53,479 bases of DNA from JAWWPY01 sp964412845 (GTDB lineage: Bacteria; Actinomycetota; Actinomycetes; Streptosporangiales; Streptosporangiaceae): the NCBI GenBank assembly GCA_964412845.1, contig CAYPQM010000018.1:1-53479 (forward strand). Reading direction: 5' to 3'. Positions within the stretch are counted from its first letter, which is position 1, and each line of letters starts with the position of its first letter. The notes under the pieces were generated by a model. The model worked only from the letters and a program-made list of their open reading frames with translations. It was not told the DNA's origin and made no database searches. This document shows positions 24,994 through 32,686 of the stretch, piece by piece. Position numbers and translations under genes: made by a program.

Positions 24994-26346
24994 GTGAAGT
25001 TCACCAGATCGGCCGCCGCGATCGGAGCGGTCGTCGCACTCGCCGGGGCCGCCGCGGGGTGCGGCTCGGGGAGCAGCGGCGGGGCAGCGCCCGCGGCGGC
25101 GGTACCCGCGAAACTTACCGTATGGCGGATGGGATCATCCGTGCCCTCCCAGGTCACCTGGATGAACGGGGTCGTCGCCCGGTTCCACTCGCAGTTCCCG
25201 CAATACAAGAAGACCAAGGTCGTGGTCGACTGGATCCCCTGGGGAAACCGGGTCACCGACTGGACCAACGCCCTGACCAGCGGAAAGGGCGGCCCTGACA
25301 TCACCGAGCTGGGCAACACCGACACGCCTGGCATTGCCTCGCAGGGCGCGCTGGCCAACATCACCAGCAACGTGCACTCGTGGTCCAATGGCTCCGGGAT
25401 CATCGCGGGCAACCTGGCTAACGACACTGTGAGCGGCAACGTGTACGCGGTGCCGTGGTTCGGCGGGGTACGCGGCATCTGGTACCGCAAGGACCAGTTC
25501 GCCAAGGCCGGCATCAGCTCGCCGCCGACCACCTGGGCCCAGTTGATCACTGATGCGAAGGCGTTGATGAAGGCCTACCCGGGCACGTACGGCCTGGGCG
25601 CGCCGAGCAATTACACCAACGGCATCGTCAGCTTCATCTGGGGCGCGGGCGGCCAGGTCGCGGTGCAGCAGGGCGGCAAATGGGTCGCCCAGCTGACCTC
25701 GCCGCAGTCCGAGGCGGGCATCAAGTTCTACGCCGACCTGTACCGCACCCAGAAGGTGTCGCCGTCGAAGTACATCGGCCAGACCGAGCTCGGCGCCCCC
25801 GGCGCCACCTCCGGTGGCTCCAACGAGGACTTCGCCCTCGGCAAGCTGGACATGTACCTCGACGGCCCGTGGGCCCAGTCGGAACTGACCGCGGTCAGCA
25901 AGAAGTACGCGGCGGACTGGGCCTCGTTCCCCATCCCGAGCGAGAACGGCCCGAACCCGGCCCCGGCCTTCTCCGGTGGCTCAGACCTGGGCGTCTGGGT
26001 GAAGAGCAAGTACACCCAGGCCGACTGGGACCTGGTGTCGACGATGGACAGCCCGGCGCAGGCCACCACGTTCGCGAATGCGCAGGGCTTCTTCCCTGAG
26101 TTCACCGCGCAGCTCAGCGGCGGCGCGTACGCGGGCAACCCGGTCATGGCCGGATTCGCCAAGGCCGCCGCCTACACCCAGATCTCGCCGCTGAACTCGA
26201 AAAACTGGGCGACCGCCGACGCGACCGACGCCATCATCCCGACGATGATGAAGGCGCTCATGCAGGGCGCGAACTTCAGCGCCACCGTGAGCAAGGCCAA
26301 CACTCAGCTGCAAAACGTCCTCAACACCGGATCGCCGTCCAGCTAG
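24994..26346 (+). CDS. ABC transporter substrate-binding lipoprotein (oligosaccharide type)
   Basis: 450 residues from GTG 24994, preceded by AAAGGAG. The lipoprotein signal ends in AAGC, with Cys23 lipidated. The mature part is a family 1 carbohydrate-binding protein (KLTVWRMGSS opening, GPDITELGNTDTPG, YAVPWFGGVRGIWYRKDQF). It heads an operon with two permeases and a NagZ-like GH3 enzyme, so imported N-acetylglucosamine-containing oligosaccharides are a likely substrate. A strong hairpin follows its stop codon. No ATPase gene is present. Confidence 0.88.
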   Translation: MKFTRSAAAIGAVVALAGAAAGCGSGSSGGAAPAAAVPAKLTVWRMGSSVPSQVTWMNGVVARFHSQFPQYKKTKVVVDWIPWGNRVTDWTNALTSGKGGPDITELGNTDTPGIASQGALANITSNVHSWSNGSGIIAGNLANDTVSGNVYAVPWFGGVRGIWYRKDQFAKAGISSPPTTWAQLITDAKALMKAYPGTYGLGAPSNYTNGIVSFIWGAGGQVAVQQGGKWVAQLTSPQSEAGIKFYADLYRTQKVSPSKYIGQTELGAPGATSGGSNEDFALGKLDMYLDGPWAQSELTAVSKKYAADWASFPIPSENGPNPAPAFSGGSDLGVWVKSKYTQADWDLVSTMDSPAQATTFANAQGFFPEFTAQLSGGAYAGNPVMAGFAKAAAYTQISPLNSKNWATADATDAIIPTMMKALMQGANFSATVSKANTQLQNVLNTGSPSS

Positions 26347-26358
26347 CCGCCCCAGAGC

Positions 26359-26408
26359 CGTCCCGGCCCGGTGGCCGCCACCCCCCCGGTGGCCGCCTGG
26401 CCGGGACG
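26359..26408 (+). terminator. Intra-operon hairpin after the second binding-protein gene
   Basis: Perfect outer arms CGTCCCGGCC (26359-26368) and GGCCGGGACG (26399-26408), extended inward by nearly continuous pairing to about 20 bp with a C-rich loop. It sits in the 85-bp gap between binding protein and permease, the same place as the hairpin in the polyol operon. Confidence 0.78.
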
Positions 26409-26431
26409 CTGCACGAGGAGAACCCTGACTC

Positions 26432-27427
26432 ATGGTGGATACCGCCCAGCGCCAGCGGCGGGCGCCCGCCGCCCGGCCGGCCGGCCACCGGCGGGCCCGT
26501 GTCTCCGTCCTGGTCCGCCGGTACCGGCTCGCGCCGTACCTGCTCCTGCTGCCGTCCGTGGCGGCGATCGGCCTGGTTCTGCTCTGGCCGGTGGTCCAGG
26601 TGGCGCTGTATTCGTTCCAGAACTACGGCTTGCCGCAGACCACCGGCGCCGCTCCCGCCCAGTGGATCGGGCTGGGTAACTTCCGGGCCACGTTCGCCGA
26701 CCCTGAATTCTGGCTCTCGCTGCGGATCACGGTGCTGTTCGCGCTGGCCGCCGTGACGATCACCCTGGTCACCGGCACCCTGGTGGGCCTGCTGCTGAAC
26801 GCGCTCGGCCGGGTCATGTCCGTCTTCGTGAGCACCGCGGCGCTGCTGGCCTGGGCCACCCCCCCGGTCTCGGCCAGCGTGCTGTTCTACTGGCTGTTCA
26901 ACCCGGATGGCGGCCTGGTCGACTGGGCGCTGGCCCGGATGCCGCACTGGCTGGTCGGCAGCACCGACTGGGCCGGATTCAACTGGACCACGACCGGCGC
27001 GCTGCCGGCCTACACCGTGGCCACCCTGCTGGTGGTCTGGCAGTCGTTCCCGTTCATCGCCGTCACCGTGCTGGCCGGGCTCAAGACGGTACCCGCCGAA
27101 TTGCATGAGGCGGCCCGGGTGGACGGCGCCGGGGCCTGGCAGGGCTTCTGGAAAGTCACCTACCCGCTGCTCAAGCCGATCTTCCTGGTGCTCCTGCTGC
27201 TCTCGGTGATCTGGGATTTCAACGTGTTCACCCAGACCTACCTGCTCACCGGGAACCTGGGCAATCGCGACGAGTACAACCTGTCGCTCTACCTCTATGA
27301 CAAGGCGTTCACGTTCCCGCCCAGCTACGGACTGAGCGGCGCGCTGGCGCTGATCCTCACCATCATCCTGCTCGTCGTCACGGTCGGCTACGTCCGTGCG
27401 TCCGTCCGCCAGGGGGCGCTGTCATGA
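26432..27427 (+). CDS. Oligosaccharide ABC transporter permease 1
   Basis: 331 residues, MalF-type permease with about six helices after a basic N-terminal tail. The EAA loop reads HEAARVDGAGAWQGFWKVTYPLLKP. The ATG at 26432 has GAGGAG about 11 bases upstream, a little far; a GTG follows it directly. Its stop overlaps the ATG of permease 2 in ATGA. Confidence 0.92.
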   Translation: MVDTAQRQRRAPAARPAGHRRARVSVLVRRYRLAPYLLLLPSVAAIGLVLLWPVVQVALYSFQNYGLPQTTGAAPAQWIGLGNFRATFADPEFWLSLRITVLFALAAVTITLVTGTLVGLLLNALGRVMSVFVSTAALLAWATPPVSASVLFYWLFNPDGGLVDWALARMPHWLVGSTDWAGFNWTTTGALPAYTVATLLVVWQSFPFIAVTVLAGLKTVPAELHEAARVDGAGAWQGFWKVTYPLLKPIFLVLLLLSVIWDFNVFTQTYLLTGNLGNRDEYNLSLYLYDKAFTFPPSYGLSGALALILTIILLVVTVGYVRASVRQGALS

Positions 27428-27615
27428 CAAGCACGGGCATGACAAGCACGGGCATGACAAGCACGGGCANNNNNNNNNNNNNNNNNNNNNNNNNNNNNNN
27501 NNNNNNNNNNNNNNNNNNNNNNNNNNNNNNNNNNNNNNNNNNNNNNNNNNNNNNNNNNNNNNNNNNNNNCATGACAAGCACGGGCATGACAAGCACGGGC
27601 ATGACAAGCACGGGC
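27424..27615 (+). repeat. 15-bp start-codon tandem repeat spanning an assembly gap
   Basis: ATGACAAGCACGGGC occurs three times before (27424-27468) and three times after (27571-27615) a run of 100 N (27470-27569). The array begins at the ATGA junction of the two permeases. Every unit supplies an ATG in frame with permease 2 and encodes MTSTG. The N run is a placeholder, so copy number is unknown but at least six; the assembler evidently failed to cross the array. Confidence 0.92.
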
Positions 27616-28509
27616 ACGACCGGCGCACCGCGAGCCCTGCCACGGCCACGGATCAGCCCGAAGACGGCCAGAAAAACCAGAACCACCTTCCTTAACGCCT
27701 CCGGGCTGCTGGTCGCGCTGCTCACGCTGTTCCCGATCTTCTGGATGATCTCCACCGCGTTCAAGCCGTCCCAGGAGATTTACTCACTGACCCCGCACCT
27801 GCTGCCCGCCCATCCCACCCTGGGGAATTTCTCGCAGGTGATGAGCGGGCAGGCGTCGGGAATCGGCTCGTTCTGGCTGTTCTTCCGCAACAGCCTGGCG
27901 GTGACGCTCGCCACCGTCGTGCTGGCCTCGCTGGTCTCGTTGCTCGCCTCGGTGGCGGTGGCCAGGTTCCGGTTCCGGTTCCGCGCCTCGTACCTGATCA
28001 TGCTGCTGATCGTGCAGATGATCCCGGGCCAGGCACTGATCATCGCGCTGTTCCTCGACTTCGACCGGCTCGGCCTGCTGCAGAACCTCGGCGGCCTGGT
28101 GCTGGTCTACGCGGCGCAGGCGCTGCCCGTCTCCATCTGGATGCTGCGGAACTTCGTCGCGACGGTGCCCAGGGAGTTGGAGGAAGCGGCCGCCATCGAC
28201 GGGGCAGGCCCGATGCGCATCTTCTGGCGCATCATGTTCCCCCTGGTCGCCCCCGGCCTGGTAGCGACCAGCATCTTCTCCTTCATCACCGCCTACAACG
28301 AGTTCATCGTGGCGCTCACTTTCCTCGGCCAGGCCCATTCGGACTACACCCTGCCGATCTACGTGACGTACTTCTTCGGCCGGGGCGGCGCGGAGTGGGG
28401 ACCGATCATGGCCGCCTCCACCCTGTACACGATCCCGGTCGTGCTCTTCTTCCTGCTGGTCCAGCGGCGGATGGCCAGCGGGCTGGTCGCCGGGGCGGTG
28501 AAGGGGTGA
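27424..28509 (+). CDS. Oligosaccharide ABC transporter permease 2 (with gap)
   Basis: MalG-type permease with about six helices and EAA loop EEAAAIDGAGPMRIFWRIMFPLVAP. The body from about 27616 onward is complete and ends LVAGAVKG. The first ATG (27424) overlaps the permease 1 stop, but the N terminus is a MTSTG repeat interrupted by 100 N, so the true length is unknown. The reading frame before and after the gap happens to agree (147 nt apart). Any of the repeated ATG codons could be the start; the last unit is at 27601. The next gene overlaps its stop (GTGA). Confidence 0.88.
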   Translation: MTSTGMTSTGMTSTGXXXXXXXXXXXXXXXXXXXXXXXXXXXXXXXXXXMTSTGMTSTGMTSTGTTGAPRALPRPRISPKTARKTRTTFLNASGLLVALLTLFPIFWMISTAFKPSQEIYSLTPHLLPAHPTLGNFSQVMSGQASGIGSFWLFFRNSLAVTLATVVLASLVSLLASVAVARFRFRFRASYLIMLLIVQMIPGQALIIALFLDFDRLGLLQNLGGLVLVYAAQALPVSIWMLRNFVATVPRELEEAAAIDGAGPMRIFWRIMFPLVAPGLVATSIFSFITAYNEFIVALTFLGQAHSDYTLPIYVTYFFGRGGAEWGPIMAASTLYTIPVVLFFLLVQRRMASGLVAGAVKG

Positions 28510-30050
28510 GCGGCAACCGGTCGGCCGATCCCACCCTGGCGCGGCTCGCCGACGCGATCTTGATCCCGCCCTTTCCCGGGCACAAACCGCCACGCTGGCT
28601 GCTCGCCGCGCTGGAGCGCGGGCTGGCCGGGGTGACCGTGTTCGGCCCGAACATCGCCGACCCTGGCCAGATCGAGGCGCTCACCGCCGAACTGCGGTCG
28701 GCCGGCGGGTCGCCGCTCATCGCCATCGACGAGGAAGGCGGCGACGTCACCAGGATCGCCCAGCTGACCGGCAGCCCGTACCCGGGAAACGCCGCGCTTG
28801 GCGCGGTGGATGACACTGCCCTCACCGCGGAGGTCTACCGGGCCCTCGGCACCGACCTCGCGGCCCTCGGCATTACCGTGGACCTGGCGCCATCGGTGGA
28901 CGTGAACACCGCCGCGGACAACCCGGTGATCGGCACCAGGTCGTTCGGCGCCGACACCAGCCTGGTGTCCAGGCACGCCGCGGCCGCGGTCACCGGGCTG
29001 CAGGCGGCCGGGGTGGCCGCCTGCGCGAAGCACTTCCCGGGGCATGGCAGCACCCGGCTGGACACCCACGACACGCTGGTCACCGTCGATGCCGATCTTG
29101 ACCTGCTGGCCCGGCGGGATCTGCCGCCGTTCACCGCGGCCATCAAGGCCGGCGTGCACTGCGTGATGCCGGGACACCTCCGGGTACCCGAACTCACCGG
29201 TGACCTGCCCGCGACGCTGTCCCCGGCCGCGCTGACCGGGCTGCTCCGGGGCGAACTGGGATTCTCCGGGGTGATCATCTCCGATGCGCTGGAGATGCGG
29301 GCGGTCAGCAGGCCGTACGGCATTCCGGAAGCAGCGGTACTGGCCGCCGCGGCAGGCACCGACCTGCTGTGCCTCGGCCGTGACCAGAGCGAGGACGGCT
29401 ATCTGGCGGTCCGCCGCGCCCTGTGTGACGCGGTCGCCGCGGGCAGGCTGCCGGCCGCGCGGCTGGAAGAAGCCGCCGGCCGGGTGGCCGACCTGCGCGC
29501 CTGGCTCGGCCACGCCGGACCCCCGGCGGGCCAGCCAGCCGGACACCCAGTCGGGGGGCTGGCGGAGCGTCTGGCCGGGCATCTGGCTGCGGCCGGCTGG
29601 GGCGCGCAGGTCGGATTGCGCGCGGCGCGCCGGGCGGCGCGGATCTCCGGCCCGGTACGCCCGCTCACCAATCCCGTCGTGCTTGAAGTCTCCGCGCGGG
29701 AGAATGTCGCCGTCGGGGGCGTGCCGTGGGGATTGAGCCCGTGGCTGCCGGAGGACGCGATCCAGCGGGTCCCCGCGAGCCTGGCGGCCTCCGCCGTGCC
29801 CGCGCTCGTCGATGCGGCCCTCGCCCGGGCGGCCGGGCGATCGCTGATTGTCGTGGTCCGTGACGCGCACCGGTATCAGGTGGCCCGCGACGTGGCGACC
29901 CGGATTCTCCAGGCCCGGCCGGACGCGGTCATCGTGGAGATGGGCCTGCCGCTGTGGCGGCCCCCCGCCGGGCGGCATCTGGCCACCTACGGCGCGGCGC
30001 ACACCAACGCGCGGGCGGCCGCCGAGATCCTGGGCCTCACCGCGCGCTGA
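28506..30050 (+). CDS. GH3 glycosidase, NagZ-like beta-N-acetylhexosaminidase
   Basis: 514 residues. It carries the NagZ signature KHFPGHGSTRLDTH (from K175), whose His-Asp pair serves as general acid in GH3 beta-N-acetylglucosaminidases, and a nucleophile Asp in IISDALEM (D260). The NagZ TIM barrel fills the first 330 residues; the last 170 form an additional alpha/beta domain similar to GH3 C-terminal domains. There is no signal peptide, so it would act in the cytoplasm on imported GlcNAc-containing sugars or cell-wall fragments. The GTG at 28506 overlaps the permease stop in GTGA. A tandem repeat begins at its stop codon. Confidence 0.9.
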   Translation: MSGNRSADPTLARLADAILIPPFPGHKPPRWLLAALERGLAGVTVFGPNIADPGQIEALTAELRSAGGSPLIAIDEEGGDVTRIAQLTGSPYPGNAALGAVDDTALTAEVYRALGTDLAALGITVDLAPSVDVNTAADNPVIGTRSFGADTSLVSRHAAAAVTGLQAAGVAACAKHFPGHGSTRLDTHDTLVTVDADLDLLARRDLPPFTAAIKAGVHCVMPGHLRVPELTGDLPATLSPAALTGLLRGELGFSGVIISDALEMRAVSRPYGIPEAAVLAAAAGTDLLCLGRDQSEDGYLAVRRALCDAVAAGRLPAARLEEAAGRVADLRAWLGHAGPPAGQPAGHPVGGLAERLAGHLAAAGWGAQVGLRAARRAARISGPVRPLTNPVVLEVSARENVAVGGVPWGLSPWLPEDAIQRVPASLAASAVPALVDAALARAAGRSLIVVVRDAHRYQVARDVATRILQARPDAVIVEMGLPLWRPPAGRHLATYGAAHTNARAAAEILGLTAR

Positions 30051-30171
30051 GATTCTGGCCTCACCCGGTCAGACCCGGCCGCACCCCGGTGAGATTCTGG
30101 GCCGCCCCCCGTGAGACCCGGCCGCACCCCCGGTGAGATTCTGGCCGCGCTGCCCGGTGAGACCCGTGCCG
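30047..30171 (+). repeat. About 43-bp tandem repeat starting at the GH3 stop codon
   Basis: Three degenerate copies containing gagattctggcc and gagacccggccgcac follow one another. The first copy begins with the GH3 stop codon (TGA, 30048-30050). The last GH3 codons (30024-30041, gagatcctgggcctcacc) are themselves a near copy of the unit, so the array seems to have grown out of the 3' end of the gene. Confidence 0.75.
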
Positions 30172-30273
30172 CCGATCCCCGCCCCGGCCAGCCATCTCCT
30201 GTTTTCCGATCGCTTTGTGGCTAATTCACGGCCATCCTTGGCTGGCTGACCCATGCGGGGCCTCCGCACCCGG

Positions 30274-30279
30274 CATAAT
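30274..30279 (+). promoter_or_regulatory. -10 element of a leaderless rrf2 message
   Basis: CATAAT is followed by exactly 7 nt and the ATG at 30287, the spacing expected if transcription starts at the A of ATG. No ribosome-binding site precedes that ATG. A matching -35 is not obvious. Confidence 0.5.
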
Positions 30280-30286
30280 GCTGGAT

Positions 30287-30736
30287 ATGAGGTTGTCCGC
30301 GCGCGCCGACTACGCGCTCCGTGCCGCGATCGAGCTTGCCACGGCGGGCGGCAGCCATGTCACCGCCGAGCAACTGGCGCGGGCACAGCACATCCCAGGC
30401 AAGTTCCTCGAAGCGATCCTCACCCAGCTGCGCCGCGCGGGCCTGGTCCGCAGCCAGCGGGGCCCCGAGGGCGGTTTCTGGCTGGCCCGGCCGGCCGAGG
30501 AGATCTCGCTGGCCGACATCATCCGGGCCATCGACGGCCAGCTGGTCGGCGTCCGGGGCGAGCGGCCGGAGAACATCGGCTACATCGGGGCTGCTGAGCC
30601 TCTGCAAAGCGTCTGGATCGCGCTGCGCGCCAACGAGCGCGCCATCCTGGAAGAGGTCACGCTCGCGCACATCGTGTCAGGTGAGCTCCCTGAGCGCGTC
30701 GTCCAGCTCACCGACGATCCGCGCGCCTGGGCCTGA
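30287..30736 (+). CDS. Rrf2-family transcriptional regulator lacking Fe-S cysteines
   Basis: 149 residues. The winged helix-turn-helix (MRLSARADYALRAAIELA, VTAEQLARAQHIPGKFLEAILTQLRRAGLVRSQRGPEGGFWLARP) is typical of Rrf2 (NsrR/IscR/CymR) proteins. The product contains no cysteine at all, so it cannot hold the iron-sulfur cluster used by IscR and NsrR; it resembles the CymR-like or otherwise cluster-free members. ATG 30278 is an alternative start three codons upstream. It ends at a convergent terminator shared with clgR. Targets are not evident here. Confidence 0.85.
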   Translation: MRLSARADYALRAAIELATAGGSHVTAEQLARAQHIPGKFLEAILTQLRRAGLVRSQRGPEGGFWLARPAEEISLADIIRAIDGQLVGVRGERPENIGYIGAAEPLQSVWIALRANERAILEEVTLAHIVSGELPERVVQLTDDPRAWA

Positions 30737-30766
30737 CCCACCGCGCTCGGCCTGAACCCACGGAAA

Positions 30767-30802
30767 AGCCGGGCCCCCCCGACCTGCGGGCTGGGCCCGG
30801 CT
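30767..30802. terminator. Bidirectional terminator between rrf2 and clgR
   Basis: Perfect 10-bp arms AGCCGGGCCC/GGGCCCGGCT with a 16-nt loop. The left arm is preceded by AAAA-rich sequence and the right arm is followed by CTT, giving short U tracts in both directions. It lies between two convergent genes. Confidence 0.85.
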
Positions 30803-30835
30803 CTTACATCCTGCGGGCGTACGTGCGGCGGGCGG

Positions 30836-31330
30836 TCAGACGGGCACCATGTCGGTGACGTCCCGCACCCGCCGCGCGACCTCATCGAATGCCGGGTGCC
30901 CCGAGTCGAGGGCGACCGGACGCAGTACCTGTTCGGAGTCCATGCCGCGGGTGTGCCCGGCCGGAACTCGCAGTTCCGGCTGGCCGGCCCCGCTGAAGGA
31001 CTGGGCCACCGCAGCGTCCAGGCCGCGCTCACCGGCGTCCAGGCCACGCCCGGCGGTGCGCTCCCCGACCCCGGCCAGCACAGGCTCATTTTGCAGCTCA
31101 GCGAGGGCGAAGCTGTCGGACACTTCCCCCAGGACATGCGATAGCGGGGTGCCCAGCGCCGTGCAGATGGCGGCCAGCAACTCGGAGGATGCTTCTTTCT
31201 GCCCGCGTTCGACCTCGGACAGGTATCCCAGTGACACGCGTGCGGCGGCCGAAACCTCGCGGAGGGTGCGACCCTGCCGAAGGCGCAGTCGCCGCAACAC
31301 GTCACCAAGCAAGTGACGAAGCAGGACCAT
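30836..31330 (-). CDS. clgR: Transcriptional regulator ClgR
   Basis: 164 residues from ATG 31330, preceded by GGGAG. An XRE-type helix-turn-helix (GDVLRRLRLRQGRTLREVSAAARVSLGYLSEVERGQKEAS) is followed by the ClgR-type segment LSHVLGEVSDSFALAE. ClgR activates Clp protease and chaperone genes in actinobacteria and is itself degraded by ClpP. Its position next to cinA and pgsA is the conserved one. The C-terminal part (about 85-164) is less conserved and ends MVPV; ClgR proteins commonly end in small hydrophobic residues read by Clp proteases. I saw no clear ClgR box upstream. Confidence 0.9.
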   Translation of the reverse strand: MVLLRHLLGDVLRRLRLRQGRTLREVSAAARVSLGYLSEVERGQKEASSELLAAICTALGTPLSHVLGEVSDSFALAELQNEPVLAGVGERTAGRGLDAGERGLDAAVAQSFSGAGQPELRVPAGHTRGMDSEQVLRPVALDSGHPAFDEVARRVRDVTDMVPV

Positions 31331-31438
31331 CGTCGCGCTCCCTTCGCGAAGTGGGTGTGTCGACTCCACGGTACCCGCCCTAACCGACGGTAGGGGAGAC
31401 CACATCGAGCCGTGTTCGCTGCTGACGTAACGCTGTAA

Positions 31439-31984
31439 TCAGCAGACCTCTTCCCGAATCCGGCGCTGGAGCAGGCGCAGGACCTCCTCGACGGTGCGCT
31501 GCCGGATATCGTCCCTGGTCCCGGCCAGGGCGAGACTGCGCACGGTGGTGCCCCCAGCGGCGCTCACGGCGATGTGCACGGTACCCACGGGCTTGCCTTC
31601 CGCCGGGTCAGGGCCTGCCACCCCGGTGGTCGCCGCGCCGAACGTGGCGCCGAGGCGCCCCCGCACACCCTCGGCCATGGCTGCGGCCACTTCGGGTGAA
31701 ACCGCCCCCCGGGCATCGAGCATGGGCCGCGGTACATCCAGCAGCGCCGCCTTCAGGCTGGTCGCATATGCGACCACGCCGCCGCGGAAGGCCGCGGAGG
31801 CCCCGGGGATAGCGGTCAGCGCCGCGGCGACCAGCCCGCCGGTGAGCGATTCGGCCACCGCGACGGTCTGCCCGCGCGCGGTCAGCCGGGCGATGATGGC
31901 CCCGGAAACGACGTGCGCGGCGGCCTCGTGACTCCCCGAGGAATGCACATCCCCGGCACTCTGGGCCGCTCCGCCAGCGCTCAC
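31439..31984 (-). CDS. cinA: Nicotinamide-nucleotide amidohydrolase, CinA C-terminal domain (PncC-like)
   Basis: 181 residues, the stand-alone C-terminal CinA domain. It has the signature AESLTGG (44-50), AYATSLKAALLDVP and TTGVAGPDPAEGKPVGTVHIAV, as in enzymes that deamidate NMN to nicotinate mononucleotide. The N-terminal molybdopterin-binding domain of full CinA is absent, usual in actinobacteria. The GTG start at 31984 is the last of four GTGA junctions in a tandem repeat linking it to pgsA, so translation probably depends on repeated termination and re-initiation. The first 25 residues before the domain are not conserved. Confidence 0.9.
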   Translation of the reverse strand: MSAGGAAQSAGDVHSSGSHEAAAHVVSGAIIARLTARGQTVAVAESLTGGLVAAALTAIPGASAAFRGGVVAYATSLKAALLDVPRPMLDARGAVSPEVAAAMAEGVRGRLGATFGAATTGVAGPDPAEGKPVGTVHIAVSAAGGTTVRSLALAGTRDDIRQRTVEEVLRLLQRRIREEVC

Positions 31985-32070
31985 TGCCCGGCTCCGCCAG
32001 CGCTCACTGCCCGGCTCCCCCGGCGCTCACTGCCCGGCTCCCCCGGCGCTCACTGCCCGGCTCCCCCGGC
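31969..32070 (-). repeat. 23-bp tandem repeat forming coupled minicistrons between pgsA and cinA
   Basis: Four full 23-bp units and a partial fifth. On the coding strand each unit carries GTGA (at 32050, 32027, 32004 and 31981) and a purine-rich ribosome-binding-like GGGGGAG or GGCGGAG. Read from the pgsA stop, three consecutive ORFs of eight codons appear: twice MSAGGAGQ from identical units and once from a variant unit. Each stop overlaps the next GTG by four bases; the fourth GTG opens cinA (MSAGGAAQ...). Confidence 0.92.
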
Positions 32071-32643
32071 GGGCATGGGCCGGCGCCGCAGCCGGATCGC
32101 GCGGACGCCGTAGTCGACGCCCGTCACCAGGGTGACCGCGACCGCGGCCCCCATCACCAGGTCCCGCGCTATCTCCGGCGGCCCGGGCAGCACGAACAGC
32201 GCGATCGCGATCACCTGGAGCAGCGTCTTGGCCTTGCCACCACGGCTCGCCGCGATGACCCCGCGGTGGATCACCCAGAAGCGCAGCGCGGTGACGGCTA
32301 CCTCGCGGATGAGGATCACGCAGGTCACCCACCAGGCCAGCGCCCCCTGGGCGGACAGCGTCACCAGGGCGGCCCCGGTGAGCGCCTTGTCCGCGATGGG
32401 GTCTGCGATCTTGCCGAAATCCGTGATGAGGCCGCGCTGACGGGCGATCTTGCCGTCCAGCAGGTCGGTCAGTGACGCGGCGAGGAACACCGCGAAAGCC
32501 GTGATCCGCCAGCCCGTGCCACCGGCCAGCAGCGCGGCGACGAAAACGGGGACGAGCCCGAGGCGCAACGCGGTCAGCGCGTTGGCGATGTTCAGCACGC
32601 CCGGCGGCGACAGAGCAGCCTGCTGCGGCTCCGAGGACGGCAT
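32050..32643 (-). CDS. pgsA: CDP-alcohol phosphatidyltransferase (phosphatidylglycerophosphate synthase)
   Basis: 197 residues, about four to five membrane helices. The full CDP-alcohol phosphotransferase signature DG-x2-AR-x8-G-x3-D-x3-D is present (DGKIARQRG...GKIADPIAD). It makes phosphatidylglycerol phosphate from CDP-diacylglycerol and glycerol 3-phosphate in the membrane. ATG 32643 is chosen because the membrane domain begins soon after; GGGGG precedes it closely and a GTG 24 bp upstream is an alternative. It follows rimO and precedes cinA, the conserved order. Its last codons (MPAGGAGQ-stop) are part of the 23-bp repeat. Confidence 0.93.
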   Translation of the reverse strand: MPSSEPQQAALSPPGVLNIANALTALRLGLVPVFVAALLAGGTGWRITAFAVFLAASLTDLLDGKIARQRGLITDFGKIADPIADKALTGAALVTLSAQGALAWWVTCVILIREVAVTALRFWVIHRGVIAASRGGKAKTLLQVIAIALFVLPGPPEIARDLVMGAAVAVTLVTGVDYGVRAIRLRRRPMPAGGAGQ

Positions 32644-32686
32644 CTTCCCCCTGCCTGTGGCACCCACAGCCCCGCCGCGGGCTGGC

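Noticed and set aside
27470..27569. Frameshift or pseudogene in permease 2
   Set aside because: The interruption is an N gap within an in-frame repeat; the protein body after it is complete.
31969..32070. CRISPR array
   Set aside because: Units are contiguous with no unique spacers, and they carry start/stop codons in register with the flanking genes.
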